Assembly: GCF_003201565.1 (NCBI RefSeq)
Contig: NZ_QJJP01000001.1
Span: 232,392 to 296,391 of the forward strand
DNA: 64,000 nt
Direction: 5' to 3'
DNA from: Nitrosomonas sp. Nm84
Lineage (GTDB): Bacteria > Pseudomonadota > Gammaproteobacteria > Burkholderiales > Nitrosomonadaceae
The translations under genes and the position numbers were made by a program. Of this stretch, positions 9,601 to 17,768 are shown piece by piece. The stretch's first letter is position 1, and every line of letters begins with the position of its first letter. Below the pieces are notes generated by a model, which was not told the DNA's origin, did no database searches, and worked only from the letters and a program-made list of their open reading frames with translations.

Positions 9601-10611
9601 TGGAGAGAAAATCATCATGCTTTTGCGGTTCATCGACATGCCATTCGTCCCGACGAGTTGTTTTTCGATTGGAATAATTTGCCACGTGATACACAAATCG
9701 CGCTGTACTTCTCCGATATTAATACAGCCGATATTCAAGCGATGCTGCATACACGTGTCAGTACGCCAGTGTTTACAATTCTTGACGATAAAACCATTCG
9801 GTTTAATGTTGGAGACTGCGCATGGCTACCGATTCCTGGTGATCGAGAAAAACGGATTCCTGTATTAATTTCTGTGATCCTCCCTGAAGGCATCGTCGAA
9901 GGTCAGATATATCGTGCGACGATACGACAAGTGAGCGGCATAACAAACCGAATTATTGGTAGCATCACCATCGAGATGCCGGTTTCAAAAGCATCGTTTC
10001 TGTTACCGGAAGCGGAACGACAACTCTCGTTTATGGGACATATTGCGAACTCGCTAAGCCCTACAGATCGTTGGTACCCATTATTTAAACGGCTGATTCC
10101 GCACCTATCAGCACGCGTTAATGCTCTAGGTGGAAATTCTCGAAATATAAACCCAAACCCAGATGGCACAGGCAAACCTTACGTCCCAATTCAGTGGAAA
10201 CCTGGTGATCGTTTCCCTACAAATGGTTTTGGAACACCAGCACCCGACGATGGCTCTAGCAACACTTCCAATCAAGACTGTCATGCAGAAATAGGTTGGA
10301 TGATCGCTATTTGCGTAGCGATTACTTTGATTGTCATTGGATTGTTTTCGGTAAATATTGTTCTACCGTTTTTAACTGTCGCTATTGTCTTAAGTGCTGG
10401 CTTGATCCAATATTGGAAACACCATTGCCCCATAAAATTTATCTGCCGAGTATTTTCCAGCGTGCTTTTTGGTTCAGTCATTGCGCTGAGTATATTAGGT
10501 CTTGGTCTTACACTTTTTGGTGTAGTTATAAGAACTGAAGCAATTGTCATTTCAAGTGTAATTGCACTTGTTTCGATGTATGCATTTAGTCTGGTCAAAT
10601 GTTATAAATAA
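6679..10611 (+). CDS. Giant copper-radical-oxidase-like (galactose/glyoxal oxidase family) protein with C-terminal membrane region
   Basis: This 1310-residue protein begins with a Kelch-type beta-propeller and E-set domain (about 1-540) of the galactose oxidase/glyoxal oxidase family, which oxidises alcohols or aldehydes to give H2O2. The expected catalytic residues are all present: C76 (SDVFCAHHVF) and Y148 (GGRWYPG) for the Cys-Tyr cofactor, Y390 and H391 (VRNYHSTALLLPNGK), and H477 (SVTHSTDNDQR). The domain closes with VAPPGYYMLWI. Residues 540-1200 have no family I can name; they contain conserved-looking blocks such as YFGCFLDIN, HNCLVAEVYFDG and DNLAQRNLAIIG. From about 1207 there are about four hydrophobic helices. 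No N-terminal signal peptide is visible, which is odd for an oxidase of this class. TGGAGG at 6667-6672 fits the ATG at 6679. The gene lies in a transferred-looking island. Confidence 0.85.
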   Translation: MPWNPNQISSEILAVHAALVPNGLQGEVVLFGGDEHWSAQQESTGNNSWKKTRVYDVASHLLVPGQVKSPDSDVFCAHHVFTGDGRLLIAGGTSEWPVDNDGHAHDLPFLGHSRCWRYNHIQREWIETTRLNRNPVQPGVSRSGGRWYPGLVAMGDGSAVAMFGHLDRDDSRHRNTLPERFFPNSQQWINLPGEMAKLGEPNKDGRRFLFFPRAYVLPNGKIFSSTPLPTNFTTQMDGSDGPHYSTAFDVATAQYVTPRASLPDGVHVNWDYPGVLLPLLPRNGQYNARCMYWNENIPRWIDTDAASPMWVDAGTRSASLAARRRTYGNAILLPTAQVCFVGGVHVINPEDPVLQAEIYTPDINWSNNTYGNGPGTWQADSSNAINVRNYHSTALLLPNGKVWVAGGNVNASSGNPDVVGIKQIELYEPPYIAAPNRIEIQAAPRLISYGEEFEVRIDRNAGTVARAAIIRNSSVTHSTDNDQRYVGLQIISHTGNTIRLRMPPHGNVAPPGYYMLWIIDTNGHPCKLARFLRVAHLSCRVIADRSTFSVEEVQALGGGNNAQFSNALYVDFDGFIDSELSGIPTYAIEWRAGSGTLPANQVRLQFSRRYTETNPPQPEIPTRITYAFDIIFETMGVFSGWPDPRRELVIRFSLGRHSCTSIIELSKSPNPYMIDINPVIQNPAWLSTDVRVFKVRMGQSRLGVSLNSAGTGPWDFVRTAINRLRSGTESFDSLPVDGEDATLDGAYMAGSPPLPSFNFVIARVRYRAITTAAQDVRCFFRMCNVAATGLEFDQNTLYRRTLGPSPVPLLGISGGEIVSIPFFNAPRIETINGQAGANGMDSQVLDPNYDIQTITPNSSGAEVVAYFGCFLDINLPTKRFPASPSGNGPFDESSSLAIRDLIRSWHNCLVAEVYFDGDPTRIGAGPSDSDNLAQRNLAIIGLENPGLKDSRTAMHTFEIAPSRISKKDIVPLFEWRENHHAFAVHRHAIRPDELFFDWNNLPRDTQIALYFSDINTADIQAMLHTRVSTPVFTILDDKTIRFNVGDCAWLPIPGDREKRIPVLISVILPEGIVEGQIYRATIRQVSGITNRIIGSITIEMPVSKASFLLPEAERQLSFMGHIANSLSPTDRWYPLFKRLIPHLSARVNALGGNSRNINPNPDGTGKPYVPIQWKPGDRFPTNGFGTPAPDDGSSNTSNQDCHAEIGWMIAICVAITLIVIGLFSVNIVLPFLTVAIVLSAGLIQYWKHHCPIKFICRVFSSVLFGSVIALSILGLGLTLFGVVIRTEAIVISSVIALVSMYAFSLVKCYK

Positions 10612-10740
10612 TCTTTCTTGAAATATATAACCACCTTATAGTAAATAAATTTTTGCTTAATTGCCTTATCGATCAGAAATATTAAATGGTGAATTACTTC
10701 TGATCGCAAAGGTAATTAAAACTGGAGAAGCAGAATATGA

Positions 10741-11043
10741 TTCAAACCGGTTTTGAAGAACAAAGACCTGACCAGCGATCAAACTATCAGACTGACAAGT
10801 ATCCAGGCAGCAAAGAAATGTCCGAATCAACTTCGCCGTGTCGGTTACCGGGATATCACTACAGACAAACATTACATCTTTCTGACCAACAATTTTAAGC
10901 TCACTGCCAGAACCATCGCTGATATCTACAAGGCACGCTGGCAAGTGGAATTGTTCTTCAAATGGATTAAGCAAAACCTGAAGATTAAATCTTTTATTGG
11001 AGCGCGCAAAAATGCCGTGATGAATTTGAAAAACGCGACTTGA
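10741..11043 (+). pseudogene. IS4-family transposase fragment (DDE, C-terminal half)
   Basis: The frame reads FKPVLKNKDLTSDQTIRL, then CPNQLRRVGYRDITTDKHY, IFLTNNFKLTARTIADIYKA and RWQVELFFKWIKQNLKIK. This is the conserved C-terminal catalytic part of IS4-type transposases, including the YxxRWQVELFFKWIKQ box that holds the last acidic residue. It is blocked by a TGA just upstream at 10738. After KNAVMNLKN the sequence departs from the family at an early stop, so both ends are lost. The surrounding non-coding sequence 10612-11223 holds nothing else I recognise. The fragment marks the right part of the island. Confidence 0.85.
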
Positions 11044-11223
11044 TGGCTTTATTGCGAGGTGCTCCACCTAACCTTATCACGCCTCCAATATTCAGATGTC
11101 TCTACTTTGAAAGTAACGGGATAGTAGTAAGGTCGTAAGGTCATTTACTAAACTGATCGAAAATAATGGTATAAGCAAACTAAAAGCAACAAACCAAATA
11201 TTCCAATTCATTGCTGGTATAAG

Positions 11224-12693
11224 CTAAGGCCGATCATAAACCCAGCGCACCAACGCATCCATCGCAATCCGCGATTGTCCGGCTTTATCGTGATTGACAA
11301 AAAAAACGACCACCATGCGTCGCCCTTTGTGATCCAGCAAATAACCGGAGAGCGCTCTAACATTGTTTAACGCCCCGGTTTTCATGTGCGCCATGCCTTT
11401 AACCGGCGAATCGATAAAACGATTTTTTAAAGTCCCGTCCACTGCTGCAATCGGCAACGATGACATAAATTCCGGCATCACCGGACTGTCAAAAGCCGCC
11501 AGCAAAAGTTGCCCCATGTGGCGCGCACTGATTCGTTCCTTGCGCGATAACCCGGAGCCGTTCTCCACCACCAATTCCGGGAAACTTAATTGCTTACCTG
11601 CCAACCATCTGCGGATTGCCGCATCAGACTTGGCCAACGTAGCCGGAGCATTGTTAATGACCGCATCACCTGTGCCCAACGTTAAATACAATTGGCGTGC
11701 CGCAATGTTATTACTGAATTTATTGATGCCACGGATGATATCCGCCAGCGGTGGAGATTGATAAATCTTCAACGGCGTCAAGCCTTGCGGTGCCTGGCCC
11801 ACAACCACGTCACCATGAAACAGACCACCCTGCTGCGCCCATAGGCGCTTAAACAAGTCACGGGTATACACCGCGCTGTCTTGCAGACTCAGCATGACCG
11901 ATTGCTCTCCGCACTGCCTGGAAAAATTCCCATTCAGAACAACCGTAACGTTATTTTTGTCTTCTTTATCGGCTATGACGTCAATCGCCAACAAATCGCG
12001 CCAATTACCACACGCGCCTTGCGTGAGTTTTAAATGATTCTGTACGCGCAAAGAATCCGCTAATGGATCAATCACGACACGCACTGTATTCTTTTCAGGC
12101 TGCGGAGACAGTTGGATAGTGGATGTTCGGTAATTAATCAGCAACGCTTCCGGAAGGATGTTGTAGGTACGGTAAGGTTGTCCGTCAAACTCGCCCGGAT
12201 CATCGTTGGGAATATCATAATGCGTAGGATCCAGAATCAGATTACCTCTGATTTCATACAACCCAGTTTGACGCAAACGATGCATCAGCAACCAGAAATT
12301 CTCCAGATCCAGCTTCGGGTCACCATACCCTTTGATGACCAGATCGCCGTGTAAAACACCGTCAGTCATTTTGCCGTTGGCATATAGCAGGGTCGGCCAG
12401 GTATACGCCGGTCCCAGCAACTCCAGCCCGGCATACGTTGTCAGCAATTTCATCACGGATGCAGGGTTCATGGCCGCATCCGCATTGACCGCCACCATCG
12501 GCTGGCTTGCACCGATTTCCTGAACATACACACCCAGTGCGGTTTCCGGAATGACCAGCTGGTGCAGTTTTTGTTTGACTATGAACGGCAATTCACCGGC
12601 ACATGCGGCAGCCGTGAATCCAAGCAACAGAACGAATGAACCGAGATGTTGATAAATCCGGGGCACGCTAAACAATACCCCCGCGCTCATCAT
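11224..12693 (-). CDS. dacB: D-alanyl-D-alanine carboxypeptidase/endopeptidase (PBP4 family)
   Basis: This periplasmic enzyme removes terminal D-Ala and cleaves peptide cross-links in peptidoglycan. Counting from the chosen ATG, the S13-peptidase motifs are SVMK (S79 and K82, after AAMNPA), SNN in KFSNNIAAR, and the KTG box in HMKTGALNN near the C-terminus. The hydrophobic stretch YQHLGSFVLLLGFTAAACAG is the signal peptide. The ATG at 12693 overlaps the upstream lipoprotein stop as ATGA, so I prefer it over the ATG at 12708, which lies inside that gene. The 3' end is duplicated as a fragment at 5862-5940, which suggests this tail was a target or scar of an integration. Confidence 0.94.
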   Translation of the reverse strand: MMSAGVLFSVPRIYQHLGSFVLLLGFTAAACAGELPFIVKQKLHQLVIPETALGVYVQEIGASQPMVAVNADAAMNPASVMKLLTTYAGLELLGPAYTWPTLLYANGKMTDGVLHGDLVIKGYGDPKLDLENFWLLMHRLRQTGLYEIRGNLILDPTHYDIPNDDPGEFDGQPYRTYNILPEALLINYRTSTIQLSPQPEKNTVRVVIDPLADSLRVQNHLKLTQGACGNWRDLLAIDVIADKEDKNNVTVVLNGNFSRQCGEQSVMLSLQDSAVYTRDLFKRLWAQQGGLFHGDVVVGQAPQGLTPLKIYQSPPLADIIRGINKFSNNIAARQLYLTLGTGDAVINNAPATLAKSDAAIRRWLAGKQLSFPELVVENGSGLSRKERISARHMGQLLLAAFDSPVMPEFMSSLPIAAVDGTLKNRFIDSPVKGMAHMKTGALNNVRALSGYLLDHKGRRMVVVFFVNHDKAGQSRIAMDALVRWVYDRP

Positions 12694-13004
12694 TTCTTCA
12701 ACTTGCACATCGCAAACCCATCATCCCACCCCATGCGATATTGATCGTCCTTGTCATAGCGATTGAGGTCCTTAAAAGCCCAACTCGTTCTTTTAGCGGT
12801 TTCACAGCCATCAATATAGCCTTGCTGGGTACTCACCGGATAGCCGGTCAGGTTGTATTTCGGTTTTGCACTTTCAGGTAGCGGGCCTGTCTGACGTTCC
12901 GGTTTTTTAGCGGGGAGCGGCTGTTTGGTTGGCATTCCGCTACACGCAGAAACAATCAGCGCGACCAAGATGATAAAAAACGATAAACGACAACGCATGC
13001 TCAA
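12690..13004 (-). CDS. Small putative lipoprotein
   Basis: This 104-residue protein has a classic type II signal peptide. A basic start (MSMRCR) is followed by the hydrophobic stretch LSFFIILVALIVSAC and a lipobox with lipidated Cys at 21, then a proline/lysine-rich linker. The mature C-terminal part has CETAKRTSWAF and YRMGWDDGFAMC, giving two cysteines that could form a disulfide. I do not recognise the family. Its stop overlaps the dacB start by four bases (ATGA), indicating translational coupling. A role in the envelope alongside the PBP4 enzyme is plausible but inferred from position only. Confidence 0.75.
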   Translation of the reverse strand: MSMRCRLSFFIILVALIVSACSGMPTKQPLPAKKPERQTGPLPESAKPKYNLTGYPVSTQQGYIDGCETAKRTSWAFKDLNRYDKDDQYRMGWDDGFAMCKLKK

Positions 13005-13032
13005 TACCCTCAGAAATTATCCAGAGACCAGA

Positions 13033-13908
13033 CTATAAAACCGATTGCAATAACTTGCCCATTTCAGCGGGATTACGCGTGACCTTTATGCCGCATGACG
13101 CCAATACTTCCAATTTTTCCTGCGCTGTGCCCTTGCCGCCGGAAATAATCGCACCGGCATGCCCCATACGTTTACCGGGCGGCGCTGTCACGCCGGCAAT
13201 GAATCCGACTACCGGCTTTTGCATGTGATCTTTTACCCAGCGTGCGCAGTCCTCTTCATCGGTGCCGCCAATCTCGCCCACCATCAACACGGCATCGGTT
13301 TCATCATCATCATTGAATAATTGCATCACATCAAGATGTTTGAGTCCGTTGACCGGGTCACCACCGATGCCGATACACGTGGATTGCCCCAATCCGAGTT
13401 CCATCAACTGCGCCACGGCTTCATAAGTCAACGTGCCGGAACGTGAAACCACGCCGATACGACCTTTTTTATGGATGTATCCCGGCATAATGCCGATCTT
13501 GATTTCGTCCGGCGTGATGATTCCCGGACAATTTGGGCCAATCAGACGGGTTTTCTTGCCCTGCATTTTATAGCGAGTGCGGATCATATCCCGCACCGGA
13601 ATACCTTCGGTGATACAAATCACCAAGTCCAGTTCGGCTTCGACTGCTTCATCAATGGCTGCAGCAGCAAATGGCGGCGGTACATAAATAACTGAAACAT
13701 TGGCGCCAGTTTGTTGTTTGGCTTCCTTGACCGTCGCATACACCGGAATGCCCTCAAAATTCTCGCCCGGTTTGCGCGGATTGACGCCGGCGACAAAACA
13801 CGCTTTGCCATTCGCATATTCGCGGCACATGCGGGTATGAAATTGCCCGGTTTTACCGGTAATGCCTTGCGTCATGACAAGGCTGTTACGGTTGATCAGG
13901 ATGGACAT
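13033..13908 (-). CDS. sucD: Succinate-CoA ligase (ADP-forming) subunit alpha
   Basis: The alpha subunit binds CoA and carries the phosphohistidine in the TCA-cycle step that links succinyl-CoA hydrolysis to ATP formation. At 291 residues it shows the CoA-binding N-terminus ([21 protein letters not shown] region), [19 protein letters not shown] and the active-site loop [18 protein letters not shown] with the phosphorylated histidine. The ATG at 13908 is preceded by AAGGAG at 13917-13922 with an 8-nt spacer; the in-frame GTG at 13914 would overlap the spacer. It follows sucC by about 40 bp, so the two form one operon. Confidence 0.97.
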   Translation of the reverse strand: MSILINRNSLVMTQGITGKTGQFHTRMCREYANGKACFVAGVNPRKPGENFEGIPVYATVKEAKQQTGANVSVIYVPPPFAAAAIDEAVEAELDLVICITEGIPVRDMIRTRYKMQGKKTRLIGPNCPGIITPDEIKIGIMPGYIHKKGRIGVVSRSGTLTYEAVAQLMELGLGQSTCIGIGGDPVNGLKHLDVMQLFNDDDETDAVLMVGEIGGTDEEDCARWVKDHMQKPVVGFIAGVTAPPGKRMGHAGAIISGGKGTAQEKLEVLASCGIKVTRNPAEMGKLLQSVL

Positions 13909-13947
13909 GACCACTACTCCTTCAATGGATAATCACGCTTAAAATTA

Positions 13948-15111
13948 TTAAACTTTGGCGGCATTAACCGCTTTTTGTGCCGCATCGGCCATGTTATCCG
14001 CCGAGGTGATGGTCAAACCGGAGTCTGCCAGAATTTTTTTGCCCAGATCCACGTTGGTACCTTCCAACCGCACCACCAGCGGTACTGCGAGCCTCACATC
14101 GCGGGCCGCCGCTACCACACCCTGCGCAATGACATCGCATTTCATAATACCGCCAAAAATATTCACCAGAATGGCTTGCAGCTTGGTGTTACGTAGCATC
14201 AATTTAAACGCTTCAGTGACTTTCTCAGCGTTCGCTCCGCCGCCGACATCGAGAAAATTGGCTGGGTTACCACCATACAATTTGATGATATCCATCGTTG
14301 CCATCGCCAAACCCGCGCCATTGACCAGGCAACCAATATTGCCGTCCAGTGGAATATACGATAACTCGTGCTCGGATGCCTCAATTTCAATCGGATCTTC
14401 CTCATCCAGATCACGCAGTGCGATAATCTCGGGATGGCGAAACAATGCGCTATCGTCAAAATTCATTTTGGCGTCAAGCGCGATCACCTGTTTTTCAGCG
14501 GTCAATGCCAGCGGATTGATTTCCAGCAACGACGCATCGGATTCATCAAAAGCCTGATATAACCCTTGCAATAGCAAGGTGGCTTGCGGCAAACTTTGTG
14601 CAGGTATGCCGATTTTCATGGCAATGTCTCGCGCTTCCTGCTCGCGTAATCCCGCGACCGGATCAATAAACACTTTATGAATCTTCTCCGGAGTTTCAGC
14701 GGCCACCTTTTCGATTTCCATGCCGCCTTCCGAACTCGCCATCAAACACACACGCTGTTGACGTCGATCCACCACCATACCAACGTAAAATTCCTTCTCG
14801 ATATGCACGCCCTGCTCGATAAAAAGCCGATGCACCACCTGTCCTTCCGGACCGGTCTGATGGGTAACCAAGTGCATATTTAAAATTTCGCTCGCGCGCT
14901 GCCGCACTTCCTCCAATGATTTGGCCACTTTCACCCCGCCACCCTTACCGCGCCCACCGGCATGAATCTGCGCTTTGACCACCCATACCCCGCCACCCAG
15001 TTGCTGCGCAGCGCTTACCGCATCGTCAACACTGAAACAAGCTATGCCTTTCGGTGTGACAACCCCATATTTTTGCAAAATCTCTTTTGCCTGATACTCG
15101 TGAATTTTCAT
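13948..15111 (-). CDS. sucC: Succinate-CoA ligase (ADP-forming) subunit beta
   Basis: The beta subunit carries the ATP-grasp domain and the succinate site of the TCA-cycle succinyl-CoA synthetase. From the chosen start it is 387 residues, a typical length, beginning [32 protein letters not shown] is the nucleotide-binding loop, and [16 protein letters not shown] and FLDVGGGAN followed by [10 protein letters not shown] are family blocks. The ATG at 15111 has AAGGA at 15119-15123. The ORF could extend 12 codons upstream but would lose this ribosome-binding site. It is the first gene of sucCD, and the promoter must lie in the IS-scarred region upstream. Confidence 0.97.
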   Translation of the reverse strand: MKIHEYQAKEILQKYGVVTPKGIACFSVDDAVSAAQQLGGGVWVVKAQIHAGGRGKGGGVKVAKSLEEVRQRASEILNMHLVTHQTGPEGQVVHRLFIEQGVHIEKEFYVGMVVDRRQQRVCLMASSEGGMEIEKVAAETPEKIHKVFIDPVAGLREQEARDIAMKIGIPAQSLPQATLLLQGLYQAFDESDASLLEINPLALTAEKQVIALDAKMNFDDSALFRHPEIIALRDLDEEDPIEIEASEHELSYIPLDGNIGCLVNGAGLAMATMDIIKLYGGNPANFLDVGGGANAEKVTEAFKLMLRNTKLQAILVNIFGGIMKCDVIAQGVVAAARDVRLAVPLVVRLEGTNVDLGKKILADSGLTITSADNMADAAQKAVNAAKV

Positions 15112-15344
15112 CAATACATCCTTATCAGTATGTCGATCACATGCCAATATTAGCAGTATATCTTAATCATTTATCTGGTAACTTACGGATTACCAAATAA
15201 AAAATACGGTGCAATGCACTCTGCTTATAGGTACATTACAACAATATGCCTTATGCGTTAAACTTTCAACCATTCAGCGATAGGATTATGCTCTGCAACG
15301 GATCGTGCGTCGTTTATCCATTTTTTGCTATTTTAGTTAAATCA

Positions 15345-15363
15345 CCTCCGGCAAAGCCGGAGG
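15345..15363. repeat. Hairpin typical of an IS200/IS605-family end
   Basis: CCTCCGGC-AAA-GCCGGAGG is a perfect 8-bp stem with a three-base loop. A second hairpin (GCCGATGCT / AGCATCGGC) lies at 15398-15425. The first lies 46 bp beyond the stop of a TnpA-like C-terminal fragment. IS200/IS605 elements are transposed as single strands through such subterminal hairpins, so this is best read as the right end of that element. The inference depends on the adjacent TnpA remnant. Confidence 0.55.
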
Positions 15364-15408
15364 CTTATATTTGTTAGCCCCTCAAAAAGAGGCGAAAGCC
15401 GATGCTAC

Positions 15409-15522
15409 CTAAAGGCAGCATCGGCTACCAAGTTTGAGCTGGTCATAATGTTTGTCCTCCTTCTCTTGATTACGGATGTATTCCCTAACCATCTCTCCAC
15501 CCAATCCGATTGTTGATACAAA
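15409..15522 (-). pseudogene. IS200/IS605 TnpA transposase, C-terminal remnant
   Basis: The minus strand encodes FVSTIGLGGEMVREYIRNQE followed by KEDKHYDQLKLGSR and a stop. This is the C-terminal tail of the Y1-type TnpA (family pattern FVSTVG...IxxYIxxQxxxD). Everything upstream of FVSTIG, including the HUH motif and catalytic tyrosine, has been lost at about 15522, where an IS3-type sequence abuts in the opposite orientation. Only 38 codons survive, so it is inactive. Confidence 0.75.
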
Positions 15523-15859
15523 ATAAGTATGCTGAAGAGCGGTTAGAATCGGAGTTACGCAAGGAAGCGCTCGAAAAAAGTGGTAGCGCCCTGGCAGCGG
15601 CGCGACATGGCTAAACAGGCTGTAAGCAAAGAAAGACAGTATCCGCCTAGCCTACGATATCTATGGTATCAGCGAAACCTGCTATCGTTACCGGCTTGGG
15701 CTCAGTGCTGATAACCGTATTATTGCTGATTGGCTGCTGCGGTTGACACACAATCAGCGAAATTGGGGTTCTGGCTTATGCTTTCTGTATTTGCGCAATG
15801 TGGAGGGCTTTGCCTGGAACCACAAGCGTGTTTACCGTATTTATCGGGAGTTGGATTAG
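15522..15859 (+). pseudogene. IS3-family OrfA/OrfB transposase fragment
   Basis: Two pieces in different frames are recognisable. NKYAEERLESELRKEALEK is the end of an IS3-type OrfA coiled coil. Then ISETCYRYRLGLSADNRIIA, DWLLRLTHNQRNWG and LCFLYLRNVEGFAWNHKRVY, ending RIYRELD and a stop, is the N-terminal part of OrfB (HTH_21 segment before the DDE domain). Frameshifts separate MAKQAVSKERQ from the following segment, and the DDE domain is missing. The remaining sequence around it, 15112-15344 and 15860-15941, shows no gene. Confidence 0.8.
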
Positions 15860-15941
15860 GGTGTTAACCTCTACTTCTAACTTCGGTTAATAATGGGAGA
15901 ATTACCCCTGGAATTCTCCGAATTATACTCGGTACTTTTAT

Positions 15942-17768
15942 CTACTCGTCTCGGCTACTAGCAATTTCATACAGTACAAATGGCGGTATTGATAATAAAA
16001 CTGTAAGTTTCAGCGGAGGCATATTTGGCATTGGATAACCATCGGCGCCGAGAATATACAAAGGAATTTTATTTCTTCGCAAAATATCCAAGTCCCTTGG
16101 ATCGAAGGTTGAGCAAAAAATCACCGGCTCTAGCTTTGTTGGCATTTGCTCAGTGCAAGACTCAACACTAACCTTGTTCGGAAGCTTAGTCAGTATAAAA
16201 TCACCATCTTGTGTATGTTCTTTACCAAAATACTGAAACAATCTTATGTAACCTTGGAGTGAATGCTGATGACCGGTCGATCGAGCTCTTGGCCATAGTA
16301 AATAAGCGGGACGCTCAGGATCATACAGATAATCCCCTATTTCTCGCGCTTTTGAATACTCCACAGTCCAGCGCTCATACATCGGACGAACGAGCAAACC
16401 CAGCTTTGGGTCTTGATAATATAAGGCTGGTCCAATAGCGCCACTTTTTACCAACGAAACGAATAGATATTTCTGAATCTCAGGTGGCAGATGATTAATT
16501 GCAAAGTTGCGGGCTTCTTGCATTATCAACGAGTAAGGAGCAAATGCTAGTATTATCACAACTCCCAAAGCGACTACTAAGGAACGAATCTTGTGTTGCT
16601 TTATACAACTCCTCAAAATCCAAGTCCACCCCTCACCGGACAGAATCAGTAATGGCAACACAACAAAAAAAGCCATGCGCGCTTGAATTGAGCGTCCATT
16701 CAAACTATCAATTACCAAAGGCAACAATGCCAATCCAAGCCACATTGTTGCAAAACGAACAACAGGATCACGCCACAGCATCGGTATCGCCACGCAGGCT
16801 CCTACCCACAGCAAACCGCCAGCAATTATAATGGCAAACAAGCCCTTAGCTGGTACTCCAGGAAACATTTCCTTTGCAGCAGAGGAAAAATTCGCCAAGG
16901 TTTGTGGATTAACTAATGGAGAAAACCACCATGCATACATCAAATACAAAACTAATGAAACTAAACCAGCAACGATGATGCTTGGTAAGGCTTCATATTT
17001 TCTCAGTAGTACTATTGTTGTCAACAATACAATCAGGAAAATCATTCCTGGAAGAGTCGCATCAATCCGAATAAAGAACAGTAAAAATAATAAACTACCA
17101 GCACAAGCTCCAACTACTAAAGATCGATCCTCAACAGCTCTCAGCGATACCAAGGTAAAGGAAACTAAAGTTAAAAATGCTGGAGGCTCACTAACCAAAT
17201 GGCCTTGAAGTCCACGATAACTATCGGAAGCAATATAGGTAACCGCTGCAATAAAGTACCCTATCCACCAAATAGAATCTGGTTTCTCGGGTCGCAAAAA
17301 GTTAACCAAGCGCAAGCCTAGTACCACACACAGCACAACACCCAGAGCCATGAAAACCCGATATAGCCATTGCATTGCTATAAGCGCAGTTTCAGTAGTG
17401 CCAAATAGCTTAGTAATCTCACCGAGTAAAAGAATGTGACCAATCCGGGTGAAATACCAATGCGCGTCATCGCCTGGACCAAGTTGAATATCTTGAGCGT
17501 GTTCGCGATAATCAGCAAGTATATTTGTTTCTGCAGCTCGCTTGGAAAGCTGAACGTAGATCGGTGCGTCCCAATGAGTCTCTTCAAGTGGGGCCAAATC
17601 AAAATGAAACAACAGTGCTATAAAAAATACTATCGGCAGCATCCAGAAAGTACGTGGCGAGTACCATGCTGAAAATTTGCTAAATTTGTCAGTATTGTGC
17701 AAGTGCGATTCGGGATTCAAAGTAATATTCTTCCTGGCTGCAAGTGCCGAAGAATGATGCGCTTCCAT
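15942..17768 (-). CDS. Polytopic membrane protein, GT-C glycosyltransferase-like
   Basis: The 608-residue protein has a cytoplasmic N-terminus and then about ten hydrophobic helices between residues 43 and 420. A soluble C-terminal part follows, ending in a segment with paired cysteines. The first extracytoplasmic loop after helix 1 carries acidic residues (PLEETHWDAPIYVQLSK), as in GT-C lipid-linked-sugar transferases of the ArnT/PMT type. I infer that class from topology and this loop; no family signature is certain. AGGAGG lies about 14 nt before the ATG at 17768. It is the last gene of the minus-strand glycan cluster, and about 535 bp separates it from the others, so it probably has its own promoter. 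Confidence 0.6.
   Translation of the reverse strand: MEAHHSSALAARKNITLNPESHLHNTDKFSKFSAWYSPRTFWMLPIVFFIALLFHFDLAPLEETHWDAPIYVQLSKRAAETNILADYREHAQDIQLGPGDDAHWYFTRIGHILLLGEITKLFGTTETALIAMQWLYRVFMALGVVLCVVLGLRLVNFLRPEKPDSIWWIGYFIAAVTYIASDSYRGLQGHLVSEPPAFLTLVSFTLVSLRAVEDRSLVVGACAGSLLFLLFFIRIDATLPGMIFLIVLLTTIVLLRKYEALPSIIVAGLVSLVLYLMYAWWFSPLVNPQTLANFSSAAKEMFPGVPAKGLFAIIIAGGLLWVGACVAIPMLWRDPVVRFATMWLGLALLPLVIDSLNGRSIQARMAFFVVLPLLILSGEGWTWILRSCIKQHKIRSLVVALGVVIILAFAPYSLIMQEARNFAINHLPPEIQKYLFVSLVKSGAIGPALYYQDPKLGLLVRPMYERWTVEYSKAREIGDYLYDPERPAYLLWPRARSTGHQHSLQGYIRLFQYFGKEHTQDGDFILTKLPNKVSVESCTEQMPTKLEPVIFCSTFDPRDLDILRRNKIPLYILGADGYPMPNMPPLKLTVLLSIPPFVLYEIASSRDE

Noticed and set aside
10666..11067. 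133-codon minus-strand ORF over the IS4 fragment
   Set aside because: It is the antisense shadow of the transposase frame that reads clearly on the plus strand.
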